64,000 nucleotides of DNA from Nemertoderma westbladi (lineage: Eukaryota; Xenacoelomorpha; Nemertodermatida; Nemertodermatidae): positions 1 through 64,000 of the forward strand of contig JAUCBJ010008647.1 of the NCBI GenBank assembly GCA_032718475.1, in the 5' to 3' direction. The stretch's first letter is position 1, and each line of letters starts with the position of its first letter. Shown here piece by piece: positions 9,930-20,637 of the stretch. A program made the position numbers and the translations under genes. The notes beneath the pieces were generated by a model. It did not search any database. It was given only the letters and a program-made list of their open reading frames with translations, and had not been told where the DNA came from.

Positions 9930-10355
9930 ATTGTGTGTTACGCGGCAATCTGGGATCTACAGCTGGGCTAGTTACACCGCCTACGCCCCAAACTGCACAC
10001 ATAAAGGACAATGAAGACGCTGGAAGTGAAGTCACGTGGAATGCACCAGGGACCCACCAGAATAACACTCCCAACAACATAAAGCTCAGTCGACGAAGTC
10101 ATGTGGGATGGGGTTACGCAACATTCTGGGATCTTCAGCTGGACTAGTTACACCGCCTACGCCACAAAATCCACGCAACGGTCCCACCAGAATAACGCGA
10201 CTGAGAAACATAAAACCTCATCATTGAAGTCATGTGGATGCACCATGGACCCACCAGAATAACGGGATAGAGGGGGTGTTGCGCGGCAATCCGGGATCTA
10301 CAGCTGGACTAGTTACACCGCCTACGCCCTGAACTGCGCACGCAACGGACAACAT
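9930..10355. repeat. Tandem repeat, about 170-bp unit
   Basis: Three imperfect units share CAGCTGGACTAGTTACACCG followed by CCTACGCC, at about 9960, 10135 and 10300. Each also contains CCACCAGAATAAC. No coding frame is supported. It separates the LTR fragment from the 3' side of element A. Confidence 0.7.
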
Positions 10356-10621
10356 AACATACTACAATGGATACAATGAATTCCACTTCAAATCTTTACC
10401 ATTTCCAATAATCCAATGTCGTTGGTCCCGATGACCAAAATCAGGGTAAACAATACATAAACGACCCTGCGTCAGTCGAAACATCTGCAGGGTGACGCTG
10501 GACTCCACATAACACACGAGGAAACACAAATACCATTGCGTGGTTACAGTTGGTTCAAGGGGGTCCATTATCATTGTCGATAAATCACAGTTTAAGAGTT
10601 TGTCAACAGGATGAGAAGGGT
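10356..10621. other. Non-coding 3' side of element A
   Basis: On the minus strand this follows the integrase C-terminus. The LTR expected here would begin, on the plus strand, with the same TGGGGGAAAACGCC text seen at 17700. It is absent, so the 3' end of element A seems lost. Confidence 0.4.
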
Positions 10622-10870
10622 TTAAATGGGTTTAGCATTGTCACCAATGTCTGCAGCAGGATTCTGAGTAGGGAACTTATCACCTCTCGTAGAGTCACCG
10701 CTGTCATTGCCTTCAAGAAGGCACAGCCTCTGGAAAGGGCGTTGGTAGTGGCCCTTTGCCGTTCGTATTGTCACAGTCCTCGCAAGTCCATCTTTGCTCG
10801 GGTGTATTGCCACGACTCCCGCCACAGGCCAGTGGACGCAGTCTTTGAGATCTTCTTTCACTAGCACCAT
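10622..10870 (-). pseudogene. Integrase C-terminal domain, element A
   Basis: This frame continues the integrase after a break. It shows the BEL/Pao C-terminal pattern VGDMVLVKEDL, WPVAGVV and RPFQRLCLLE, thought to bind DNA. It is offset from the 10890-11483 frame. A local duplication of CCATCCATA-like text at about 10893-10915 adds about 22 bp and explains the shift. The frame then runs on about 20 codons to a stop at 10622. Confidence 0.65.
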
Positions 10871-10889
10871 GTCGCCAACCGCGACATTT

Positions 10890-11483
10890 CTATGGAGGGT
10901 TATGGATGGTTCTATGGATGGTCCAGAGGGTTATGAGGTACTCCTGGGCCCAGATTCTCCACCAATGCGCTGCCAACGCTTGGGCCTTCTTCCAATTGGT
11001 ATGTCTCGCGATATCGTTGGGATCCGGAAACATCGTCTCTGGAAGAATATGGGTCTTGGGTCTTCCCAGTAGGTGGTTAGGAGTGAGGGGCTCCAAATCT
11101 GTGGGGTCGTCGCGGATAGGGACGATGGGCCGGTTGTTCAGGGTAGCCGTGATCTCGCAGAACGTTGTGCGGAGGGTGTCATGGGTTACCCGGGTGTCTC
11201 CTAATGCATTGCGCATGGATCGTTTTACTAAGTCGATGAGCTTCTCCCATAACCCGCTCGTATGTGGTGCTAAGGGTGTTTGGAAGTGCCACTGTATATG
11301 GTGGTCCCTCCAGACTTGGGATGCGGTGTCCTCAGTAAACCAGCCCTCAATCGCCTCTCTAAGTTCTCTTTCTCTTCCCACGAAGTTTGTACCATTATCG
11401 GAGTACATATGACGACATGTCCCATTGTTCGCCACGAACCGACGCAGGGCGTTGATGAATGCGTGTTGCGTAAGGTTCACCAC
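10890..11483 (-). pseudogene. Integrase catalytic core, element A
   Basis: This frame carries the second catalytic Asp (YSDNGTNFVG) and the catalytic Glu (SGLWEKLIDLVKRS) of a DDE integrase, then the PNHLLGRP motif common in BEL/Pao integrases. The first catalytic Asp (VDCFGPF) lies upstream near 11573-11595 in the same overall gene, in a frame closed by TGA at about 11547. The apparent start is an internal GTG, so this is a piece of a polyprotein. It ends early because of the short duplication at about 10.9 kb. Confidence 0.75.
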
Positions 11484-11508
11484 GATGTCTAGGTAGATTG
11501 CCCTAGAC

Positions 11509-12210
11509 CTAAGGCAGGTAAAGATGGCTCCCCAGCATTTGATATTGTATCATCGCTCGATGACCGTGAATGGTCCGAAACAGTCTACTCCGGTTACATA
11601 GAACGGTGGGGAATCGGACTGTAGACGTGTGGCTGGTAAGCCACACTTCAGTTAACACTTTCTGGATCAGTGGCTGGATGAGGGTGATCCAATATCTTTG
11701 TCGTATATTAGCTATAATCCAGTTCTGTCCCGCGTGGTGGTTTTCCTCATGACACTGTTGGATTAATAGCTTGGCTAGTGTCGACGTTCTGGGCAGAAGC
11801 GCTGGGTATTTGACCTCGTATTCAACTGCGGCGTTTGCCATCCGGGTATTCAGTCGAATCAATCCGTCCTCTCCCATCATTGGTCTCAATTGATAGACTG
11901 GACTGTCCGGTTTTAAGGTCTTGCCCGCACTGAGTTGTTCCCACTCATCGGGGAAACTTTCTCTCTGGACATATCTAACAATACACTTCTCCGCGATAAT
12001 GAGTTCCTGTATACTTTGTTGAACTATCGGTTTGTTGTCTTTCCACCGTAGGAAGTTGCGAAGGGTTATGATGTGGTGGATGAGATGTCTCATTGATGAG
12101 TTTCGCTCGATCAATAGTTGTAAAGACGCCGCTGGTTGAGTGATCGTCGTGACGTTATAGTGCCTGCCCGAGTCCTTTGCAGGCTCGGTCAGACAACTAT
12201 AGATCTCCAC
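11509..12210 (-). pseudogene. RNase H end and integrase zinc domain, A
   Basis: The frame contains the integrase HHCC zinc region: CHEENHHAGQNW, then IRQRYW and the helix after it. About residue 190 it leaves the correct frame. The alternative frame then carries TGVDCFGPF, the first catalytic Asp of the integrase. Upstream it is joined to 12220-12699 in the same frame, separated only by TGA (12222-12220), so that stop is a point nonsense change rather than a gene boundary. Confidence 0.65.
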
Positions 12211-12219
12211 TGTGGCGCT

Positions 12220-12699
12220 TCAATGGACTTTGCGGATTTCCTTGTCGTCTTTGGAGTATTTTCCGCTATCGAGTTCGGGATCGAATCGGGTACTCCAGGT
12301 TAATTGTGGCTGCTGTAGGAATTCCGGACCGGTGAGCCAGAGTTTACTTTTACCGAGTTGTTTTGGGATGGCGCCTCTGCTTGATAAGTCCGCTGGATTT
12401 TCTTTCCCATTTACATGGTGCCACTGTTCTCGGCCGGTGCATTGTTTTATCTCCGTGGCTCGGTTCACTACAAACGTGGTGTGACGCCGTGATGGTGAGT
12501 GGAGGTAGTAGAGAACGATACTCGAATCGACCCAGAAATGTTGAGATTCGATGGGGATTCGTATGTTCCGCATGACCATGCGGTTCTGTCTCACTGCCCA
12601 AACTGCGGCCTGTAGCTCAAGTCTCGGAATCGTCGCTACGAATTTCCCTGGATACTGTCTTAGCTTTAGAAAATAAGAAGCTCGTATCGCCGTTTCCAT
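12220..12699 (-). pseudogene. RNase H domain, element A
   Basis: It shows the BEL/Pao RNase H signature: IPRLELQAAVWA, FWVDSSIVLYYL and HVNGKENPADLSSRG. The first RNase H Asp (HTFSDASNTG) is on the preceding 12617-14335 frame, so a one-base frame break near 12.65-12.70 kb splits the domain. It ends at TGA 12220. Confidence 0.7.
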
Positions 12700-14335
12700 C
12701 TTGACTTAGTCTTCTTAAGAAAGTGACTACGCCAATTCCGGTATTCGAAGCATCCGAGAAGGTATGGAGCTGGAAGATATCCGTGGGTAGTTTATCGAGG
12801 AAGAACGGTCGAGGGATCCGCATAAGATGTAGGTGTTCGAGCTGTTCCGTCCACTTTCTCCATTTGACACTGAGGTGTGGGGGGAGTTCTTCATCCCATC
12901 CCAGTCCTTCTATCCACATTTCCTTAATCAAATTCATTCCAGCCAAGGTTACCAGAGATATGAAATTTAGTGGGTCGAATATTGCACTTTTTATGGACAA
13001 ACATCCCCTTTTCGTCATGGGCTTGGGTAGGGGGTTATATTTGAAGATGAATTCATCCAATTCTATGTCCCATTCAATGCCGAGTACACGGTGGTCCACA
13101 TCCTCGGAATACATTTTATTGTTTTCCAGTCGAATTTCCTCCGGAAACTTTTCCATAAGTTTTTTGTCGTGGGATCTGAACTTCACGAGTGGAAAACCTC
13201 CTTTCTTTAAACATTCCACCATCCCCATTGCTAGCTGATATGCCTCGTCGACATTATCGGCGCCGGCGCATCCGTCATCTACGTAGAAGCATCGTCGGAT
13301 GGTTTCTATGACGGTTGGAGGGAACTCGTTTTCGCACATAGTCACCGTTTTCTTCAGCATGTCACTACATGCTACCAGCGAGTCCTTAGCGCCGAAGATC
13401 CTGACAATCATGCGCATTACCTCTACATCCTTCAATGTGAGCTGACTTATCTCCTGTGGAGTTAATGTTTTATCCGTCCATAATATACGCAGACAGTCTG
13501 AGTCTCTTGGTAGCGTTCGGACCTGGTGAAACATCGCTTTGATGTCGCATGTGAATGCTATCCGGTTTTCCCTGAACCTGATCAACACGCCAATGAGTGT
13601 ACTGTATATGTTGGGCCCTGTATAAAGTTGGCTGTTCAGGGATTCGCCTTGATACATAGCGGCGGCATCATTGACTACTCGGATTTTACCACCCTTCCGG
13701 GCTTCTACCACATAGTGGGTTGGGAGATAATATGTTCTTTTACCCCCTTGCAGTTCATTCCGGGGTACCATTTCCGCTAATCCATCTTCTAGGTATCCTT
13801 TGATTACATTATTATATTTCTCCTTTATCTCGGGTTGTTCATTCAACCGGCGTAGGATCCCTTTAAGTCGCCTAAGGGCCATGTTGGCGTTATTCGCCAT
13901 TGGTTTATTTGGGTCTTTCCATAGCATGGGTGAACACCAATGTCCGTCTTTGAACGTGGCCTGATCAAGGATGTCAATACAATATTGATCCTCCTCGGAC
14001 GGGTTCTCGTCCTTTTCCACAAACTCTTGGGTCTCTAGATTAAAGTATTTGGTCATCCCCTGCTGGGTTTTCTCGGTCTCAAGGAACAAATCCTTGTCAA
14101 GGTCTGTAGCTGAACAATAACCCACGGAGGTTGCGTTATCTTTAATCTGACATTTAGGAAGGTATGTATAGGTGTCTGTAGTCTCTTCCTTGATGCCGCA
14201 GAGTGTCCATCCCATGATTGTTCGTTCAGCGTAAAAGCCGTCATCCTGCTTTATAGATCGGGCGACATCTCCGGTGGGTATGTGTAATTCCGGTGTGTCA
14301 AGTCCGATCAATAGGGTGATGCGGTTTACGTCCAA
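12617..14335 (-). pseudogene. Reverse transcriptase, element A
   Basis: This 572-residue frame starts with the end of the protease/linker (LLIGLDTPELHI, then MGWTLCGI), followed by a complete BEL/Pao reverse transcriptase. The first metal-binding Asp is in TCDIKAMFHQV and the catalytic YVDD is at about residue 353 (FYVDDGC). KRGCLSIKSAIFDPLN follows, then the RNase H opening (HTFSDASN). The RT itself looks intact. The frame breaks inside RNase H. Upstream, 17 bp and a frame change separate it from Gag-protease. How pol is expressed cannot be told. Confidence 0.75.
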
Positions 14336-14352
14336 CGGCGGGCACCTTAGGT

Positions 14353-17226
14353 CTACATCATCTCACGTCTACATTCTTCTACATCTAACTGTATGAGAGG
14401 GGCATATTCGGCTGATTGTCGGAACCGCACTCGGAGATCGGTGTGTACCAAGGCGTTCTTGATTGTTAGCTTAACCGTCTCGTAGCCCTTCATGACTCCT
14501 TCCATTTGGAGCTGCACCTCCCCGGATTCTACTTCTCTATGGTCGGTGATAGTTTGTATGGGCCATTTGCAAGGTTCATAGTCTAGGCCGAGTTGTTCGA
14601 GGAAATCCCGGTCGATGATGGTTCCGTCCGACCCATTATCAAGGAACGCGAGCGTTGTCAAGGATTTCCCGACCCCTTGAATTCTTACTGGGATTACTTT
14701 GGCGAAGACCATGTAACGGCGATTTATAAGGTTGACCGTGGCCGATATATTTGTCACTTGTGATACATCGGTGGAGGTCTTAAACGGGTTGGTTTCCCTC
14801 CGTTGAATCGTCCGGGTTCCTTTAGAAACGTGGTTCGTTTCTCCTCTTCGTTTGGCTTCAATCCGAAAGGGGAGGGTGGTGAAGTCAAAGTTCGCGGGGA
14901 TGTGGAGGAGTGTGTGATGACGTAGGTCATTACAGACCGCACAGCACGATATTTGGTCGCAATCCCGAACATAGTGACCTGTTCCAAGACACCGGAAGCA
15001 TCCTCGGTGTTTCATTATCGCCTCAAAGCGTGGGACGAGTTCGGCAAACTGGAACTTCCTGCAGAATTCCACCTTATGTTTCTCTCCGCAGAAGAGACAG
15101 AGAAGAGAGTTTGTGATGCCTTCCCTTTCGGGTGCCCAATTCGCAAGATAACACGCCCATTCCTCGGCTGATGTCGGTTCCTCGTAGTCTTCGTCGTCGG
15201 AATCCCTGGCCATGGTGATAGCCATCGTACTCACCGGAGGTGGACGGAATCTCGGTTTCTGAGTGGGTGTCTTACTCCTGGAGTTGCTCTCTATTCCGTC
15301 TAACTTGGCGAGACTTTGTTTCGAGAACATAGAGTCATTCATGGCTTCGGAGATATCGTCCAGGAATGCCGACATTTCGAGGAAACTGGGATCTCGATCT
15401 GGGTGTCTGCGCCGGAGATCTACGCATTTATACGCCCACTTACTTTGCAGCCATCCGGGGAACTTTCGGGCGATCTGTCGGAGGTTTAGAATGTTGTTTA
15501 CTTGTTCCTCCTTATTTAATGGTTTTAGAGTGTAGTAGGCATCCTTCATGGAATCTGAGAATTCCTGGATATTCTGTGGGTCCCCTAGGGATCCCGCGTC
15601 CTGTATCAGTTTCTCGAGAGTTTTATTAATTATAGTCCCGATATTTCCGTATCTTTTATCTAGAGTTTTCCATGCGTCATAGTATGCTTCATGAGCTCCT
15701 CCCTCAAAGCATGCGATAATTCTGCGTGGTTTGTCACCCTGGTATTGGGATAAATATACTAGTTTTTGTGCGTCGGCTATGTCCGTTGACCCAATCTGCG
15801 CGAAAAACCGTTTCTTGAATCTGAGGTAATCGACGGGGTCTCCTTCGAAGGTGCGGATCTCCATCTTGGGCATGGCCAGTCGGTTTTCCAATGCCCGGAT
15901 AATGCCAACGTCGTCTGAACCGGAATGACTAGGAGGGTTATAGTTATTGGCACTCTCTCCCATACACGATGTATCGACGATAGTTTTAATGATGACGCGG
16001 TTACGGATTTGTGGTGTGGATGTAAACGGGTTGTTGGATTGAGGGGTAGCGTCCCGTTCCGAGTCCTTTTCAGGCTCGTACTTGGGAACGCTCGGGACCG
16101 TGGGGTTGGCTGGGAAATAAGGTTCCTCATTCTTAAGCGTAACCGGTGGGGGGTGGAATACCAGTGCTTGTGCCGATAACGTAGACTGTATGGTAGGCGG
16201 GAGCTCGGGTTTCGGAGGTTTCGCCGCCGGTGGTGTAAATGACTTCTCTATTTCCGGTATCGGGATTGGTTCATAGTTCTGTTCTATACCCCTTTCCCAG
16301 TCCTCGTATAGTTGAATATCCCGTTCTATAAGTGCGGCTTCGTATTCTGCGAGTTTCGCAATATCCGCATTCTTTTTATGGATGAGAATCGCTTGGGCCT
16401 CGGCGTATTGTTTACGCATTTCTGCCTCCCATTTACGTTGTTCGGTCTCCTGTTTGGCCTCTCGTCTACATTGTTCAGCCTCCTGTTCGCGTTGTTCGGC
16501 CTGCCGTTCGGCCTCTTGTTTGGCCTCTCGTCTACATTGTTCAACCTCCTGTTCGCGTTGTTCGGCCTGCCGTTCGGCCTCTTGTCTATGCTGTTCGGCC
16601 TCCTTTTCGGCCTCTCGTTTTTGCATTTCGGCTGCTAATACATCTTGCTCGACTCGCAGTTGAACATACTCATCTTCCATCCAAGCTTTGAGGGCCAATG
16701 CCTTCTGTTCTCGTAGCTGATCTCGGAGTGGCTGACCCCCTTGAGAACTGCGTGCTGAACCGGACCTCTCGCTCCTAGCGCTGGAATGCTGGTTCCTAGA
16801 GGACCCCGTTCTCTTTCGATGAATTGCTGTCCTGGTGCTGGAGGTTCGCACTGATTCTGAGTCTGTTCTTTCCGCTCTCTTATAGTACTGTTCCTCGTAG
16901 CCTCTCACGAGGCTGAGGGTCCTCCGGTGTTGTTTGCGGAATTCATCTAGATGTACAAAATGTTCTTCTAGTCTGGGGTAGTTTACCTGATCGATGGCGG
17001 GGATGAGTTCTTGATACGCCTGTATCATCCTCTCATATCGTTGTAAGATACTTCGGATATTCTGAAGCTGAGTTTGTATCTCGTTGAGGGGGGTTTCAAC
17101 TCTCTTGAGTTGTTTCTCTATACGCTGATACACTCGAGTGACTCCGCCTTTGAGAGCACCTAGTCGACGGGTCATGTTCTTGACATTCGGTACCTCGTTG
17201 GCTTCCGAGTCTGTGTGGGTGTCCAT
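14353..17226 (-). CDS. Gag-protease polyprotein, element A
   Basis: An intact 957-residue frame. In order: a helical N-terminus (20-110), a Ser/Arg segment (110-165), Glu/Gln-rich coiled-coil repeats of the AEQREQE type (195-285), a proline-rich linker (310-360), the DUF1759-like Gag core (about 440-620), a zinc-knuckle region with CFRCLGTGHYVRDC followed by CAVCNDLRHHTLLH, and a DUF1758-like aspartic protease with FLDNGSDGTIID. The protease has DNGS where DSGS or DTGA is more usual. The internal repeats are built from 39- and 69-base blocks near 16.44-16.60 kb. The ATG at 17226 lies 13 bases after the stop of the small frame upstream. Confidence 0.75.
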   Translation of the reverse strand: MDTHTDSEANEVPNVKNMTRRLGALKGGVTRVYQRIEKQLKRVETPLNEIQTQLQNIRSILQRYERMIQAYQELIPAIDQVNYPRLEEHFVHLDEFRKQHRRTLSLVRGYEEQYYKRAERTDSESVRTSSTRTAIHRKRTGSSRNQHSSARSERSGSARSSQGGQPLRDQLREQKALALKAWMEDEYVQLRVEQDVLAAEMQKREAEKEAEQHRQEAERQAEQREQEVEQCRREAKQEAERQAEQREQEAEQCRREAKQETEQRKWEAEMRKQYAEAQAILIHKKNADIAKLAEYEAALIERDIQLYEDWERGIEQNYEPIPIPEIEKSFTPPAAKPPKPELPPTIQSTLSAQALVFHPPPVTLKNEEPYFPANPTVPSVPKYEPEKDSERDATPQSNNPFTSTPQIRNRVIIKTIVDTSCMGESANNYNPPSHSGSDDVGIIRALENRLAMPKMEIRTFEGDPVDYLRFKKRFFAQIGSTDIADAQKLVYLSQYQGDKPRRIIACFEGGAHEAYYDAWKTLDKRYGNIGTIINKTLEKLIQDAGSLGDPQNIQEFSDSMKDAYYTLKPLNKEEQVNNILNLRQIARKFPGWLQSKWAYKCVDLRRRHPDRDPSFLEMSAFLDDISEAMNDSMFSKQSLAKLDGIESNSRSKTPTQKPRFRPPPVSTMAITMARDSDDEDYEEPTSAEEWACYLANWAPEREGITNSLLCLFCGEKHKVEFCRKFQFAELVPRFEAIMKHRGCFRCLGTGHYVRDCDQISCCAVCNDLRHHTLLHIPANFDFTTLPFRIEAKRRGETNHVSKGTRTIQRRETNPFKTSTDVSQVTNISATVNLINRRYMVFAKVIPVRIQGVGKSLTTLAFLDNGSDGTIIDRDFLEQLGLDYEPCKWPIQTITDHREVESGEVQLQMEGVMKGYETVKLTIKNALVHTDLRVRFRQSAEYAPLIQLDVEECRREMM

Positions 17227-17239
17227 CTCGTCGGTGTCG

Positions 17240-17431
17240 TCATTCTAGCGCATCGTTGATAGCTAGATATGCGATGTCGTAAAATAGTTCTTCGTAGCTC
17301 TCGTACTCGGCTTGGACTACCCGAACGGTAATCCTGAATCGTCCAATGTTCGTTCCTTGTACTTCAACCTCGACGTGCCAGATTCCTGGCTCAACTTGGA
17401 TTATGTCAATAGGTGTGATCGATACTTCCAT
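17240..17431 (-). CDS. 63-residue small ORF before gag, element A
   Basis: A complete small frame (ATG 17431 to TGA 17240) sits in the leader, ending 13 bases before the gag ATG. The predicted protein is acidic and beta-rich in appearance (WHVEVEVQG, RFRITVRVV) with a Tyr/Glu-rich end. I do not recognise it. BEL/Pao elements are not known for a separate protein here. It could be a real leader protein, an upstream ORF that limits Gag translation, or chance. Confidence 0.4.
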   Translation of the reverse strand: MEVSITPIDIIQVEPGIWHVEVEVQGTNIGRFRITVRVVQAEYESYEELFYDIAYLAINDALE

Positions 17432-17681
17432 TCCCTGTTAACGACTCTCTATATGTGATCTGCCGACTACGAGTTTATTAGATCGAGTTTGTCTATTGAT
17501 TAAACCACGGCTTTGTCTTAACTCAAATACCAGAGTTTCCTCGTAGTGGGTGCTGGGTAAGCACGGAGAGAGTTTGAAGAGTATTGTAGGATTCCCAACT
17601 TCCACCAGTTGAAGTTGGCCGCATCTTATTCTCAATTTTGACAGCCCGTCAAAATTGATCCACCTATTCTCAATTTTGTTG
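17432..17681 (-). other. 5' leader of element A
   Basis: Untranslated leader between the primer site and the small frame. It contains two copies of an AAAATTGAGAATA-like motif (near 17630 and 17670), one with a TGACGGGCTGTCA inverted pair beside it. Confidence 0.45.
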
Positions 17682-17699
17682 CCGTTATTCCCGACACCA
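17682..17699 (-). promoter_or_regulatory. Candidate primer-binding site, element A
   Basis: Minus-strand TGGTGTCGGGAATAACGG lies directly after an LTR-like end (CCCCCA). TGG immediately after CA is the standard layout for tRNA priming. I could not assign the tRNA. Confidence 0.45.
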
Positions 17700-19124
17700 T
17701 GGGGGAAAACGCCGATGCTGGAGGCGGAACTTTTCAGACCACGGAATCCCGGCCAGTCACCGGATATTGATTGTGGAGAAGGAATACGTTCTTAAATGCA
17801 AGATTGCGGTTGAGGAAAAGTTTCATTGGTTGGATATACTATTTAATGTAACTTCCCTACAGTTGAACCTTGATTGAGAATAAGTTGGGCTTCCCCAAAT
17901 CAATATACACCAAATATTCACAATAATATAACACGACAATATAAATCCCTACAGTATATTATTTAATTACCCATTGTTCGCTCAGATTTTAGCCTAACTA
18001 ATGTTCCCCGATTTTCCCTCGGTCCTAGTCTTGGTGCCGTAGTGTCGGTGTTGGTCGACCCTGTTGCGTGTCCGTCCCACCCTTCCCGAACCCCGAAGGG
18101 ATCGGTCATCAGGAACCAGGATGGCTTGGCTAAGGGTCGGTCCAGTTGGTGGACCCTGTCGCGTATCCGTACCACCTCTCCCGAACCCCAAAGGGATCGG
18201 TCATTGGGAACCAGTACGGCTTGGCTAGGGGTTTGTCATGTCGGTGGACCCGTTCGCGTGTCTGTACCACCCCTCCCGAACCCCGAAGGGATCGATCATC
18301 GAGAACCAGTACGGCTTGGCTAGGGGTCCGTCGGTTCATCGCAGAGACCCATCCACCTAGGCTTTCCGAGTCCTTATTCAGGCTCGTAGTCACTTCGGTA
18401 GCCGAGAAACTGCTCCGAACAGTCGGTAGGCCAGTAGAGTCCAGTCCTTTGTCTTTCGACCCCGTTGCGTGTCCGTCCCACCCCTCCCGAACCCCGAAGG
18501 GATCGATCATCGAGAACCAGTACGGCTTGGCAAGGGGTCTGTCAGCCCGTTGTGAGCCCTAACGGTTGGTGGTTTTCCGAGTCCTTATTCAGGCTCGTAC
18601 TAACGCCGGTCGTGGAACCCACTCCAGGAAGGCAGTCCTCGTCGAACTCTTCCTCTGTTAGTCGGTCGACCCATTCGCGTGTCCGTACCACCCGACGGCT
18701 TGGCTAGGGGTCTGTCGTCGTTTCCCGTCGCAAATCCCTGACACAAGCAGCAGACTTTCTGATGTCCTTTTCAGGCTCGTAATAACTGCTGTTGGCCAGG
18801 GACCGCTAAGGGCAGTCCTTGTCCTTTAGACCTAGCGAGTTACCAAATCCACCTCTACAGGCAGCAGGAAGTTGGCTAGGCCTAATAGTAGTCAGGTAAA
18901 CCTGAATACTGCTTAACTTTTCCTTCCCCCCCTGGCCCTTATATACATGAAATGAGTCCCGTACCCCGTAAGTCGCCCCAATGTTCGCCCATAAATCGCC
19001 CCCAGTCCATCGAGTGTGCCCAAATCCCATGTTCCCGCACCCAGTAGTGATATCGGAATAATCATTTTAAATAAATCCAAAAAATATTCAACTCGCGTTA
19101 GGAAAAGTTGAAATTCCGCGAACA
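17700..19124 (-). mobile_element. Candidate 5' LTR of element A
   Basis: The 1425-bp stretch starts TGTTCGCGG at 19124, against satellite DNA, and ends CCCCCA before the primer site. It holds internal tandem repeats (18050-18720). A TATATA-like box is weak. The second LTR needed for proof is not in the window. Confidence 0.5.
18050..18785. repeat. Nested 95-bp and 212-bp repeats in LTR A
   Basis: CCCGAACCCCGAAGGGATCG recurs at 18085, 18180 (one change), 18275 and 18486, the first three exactly 95 bp apart. CCGAGTCCTTATTCAGGCTC recurs at about 18366 and 18577, 211-212 bp apart, with a diverged copy at 18760. So a 95-bp unit was amplified and then a larger block duplicated. Confidence 0.75.
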
Positions 19125-20637
19125 TTAGTAATAATTAGTAAACAATAACAGACAGAAGGACAGTCACCTGTAATAATTAGTAAACAATAACCTATAATTA
19201 GTAAACAATAACCGATAGAAGGACAGTCACCTGTAATATTTAGTAAACAATAACCTATAATTAGTAAACAATAACCTACAGAAGGACAGTCACCTGTAAT
19301 AATTAGTAACCAATAACCTATAATTAGTAAACAATAACCGATAGAAGGACAGTCACCTGTAATATTTAGTAAACAAAAACCTATAATTAGTAAACAATAA
19401 CCGATAGAAGGACAGTCACCTGTAATAATTAGTAAACAATAACCTATAGAAGGACAGTCACCTGTAATAATTAGTACACAATAACAGACAGAAGGACAGT
19501 CACCTGTAATAATTAGTAAACAATAACCTATAATTAGTAAACAATAACCGATAGAAGGACAGTCACCTGTAATATTTAGTAAACAATAACCTATAATTAG
19601 TAAACAATAACCTACAGAAGGACAGTCAACTGTAATAATTAGTAAACAATAACCTATAATTAGTAAACAATAACCGATAGAAGGACAGTCACCTGTAATA
19701 TTTAGTAAACAAAAACCTATAATTAGTAAACAATAACAGACAGAAGGACAGTCACCTGTAATAAGTACTAAACAATAACCTATAATTAGTAAACAATAAC
19801 CTACAGAAGGACAGTCACCTGTAATAATTAGTAAACAATAACCTACAGAAGGACAGTCACCTGTAATAATTAGTAAACAATAACCTACAGAAGGCACGTC
19901 ACCTGTAATAATTAGTAAACAATAACCTACAGAAGGACAGTCACCTGTAATAATTAGTAAACAATAACCTACAGAAGGATAGTCACCTGTAATATTTTGT
20001 AAACAATAACCTATAATTAGTAAACAATAACCTACAGAAGGACAGTCACCTGTAATAATTAGTAAACAATAACCTACAGAAGGAGAGTCCCCTGTAATAA
20101 TTTGTAAACAATAACCTACAGAAGGACAGTCACCTGTACTAATTAGTAAACAATAACAGACAGAAGGACAGTCACCTGTAATAATTAGTAAACAATAACC
20201 TATAATTAGTAAACAATAACAGACAGAAAGACAGTCACCTGTAATAATTAGTAAACAATAACCTACAGAAGTACAGTCACCTGTAATAATTAGTAAATAA
20301 TAACAGACAGAAAGACAGTCACCTGTAATAATTAGTAAACAATAACAGACAGAAGGACGTCACCTGTAATAATTAGTAAACAATAACAGACAGAAGGACA
20401 GTCACCTGTAATAATTAGTAAATAATAACAGACAGAAGGACAGTCACCTGTAATAATTAGTAAACAATAACAGACTGAAGGACAGTCACCTGTAATAATT
20501 AGTAAACAATAACAGACAGAAAGACAGTCACCTGTAATAATTAGTAAACAATAACCTACAGAAGTACAGTCACCTGTAATAATTAGCAAATAATAACAGA
20601 CAGAAAGACAGTCACCTGTAATAATTAGTAAACAATA
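19125..20637 (-). repeat. 42/63-bp satellite block 2
   Basis: Tandem copies of the splice-junction monomer. Many units carry an extra 21 bp (minus-strand TATAGGTTATTGTTTACTAAT), making 63-bp units. Rare variants (CAACTG for CACCTG at 19621, ATAAGTACTA at 19761, CCGATAG units) recur exactly 13,983 bp further right, at 33604, 33744 and beyond. Confidence 0.9.

Larger units (their letters stand above)
10622..19124 (-). mobile_element. BEL/Pao element A, 3'-truncated
   Basis: In minus-strand order: candidate 5' LTR (19124-17700), primer-binding site, a 63-residue small frame, Gag-protease, reverse transcriptase/RNase H, and integrase. Gag is open but pol carries at least three frame breaks and two in-frame TGA codons, so the copy is dead for transposition. 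The 5' LTR begins TGTTCGCGG against satellite DNA and ends CCCCCA directly before TGG. No matching 3' LTR is seen. Confidence 0.75.

Noticed and set aside
9930-10355. 3' LTR of element A
   Set aside because: It has no text in common with the candidate 5' LTR (17700-19124); it is a separate 170-bp tandem repeat.
10794-11492. Plus-strand frames over the integrase of element A
   Set aside because: Antisense shadows of a recognisable integrase.
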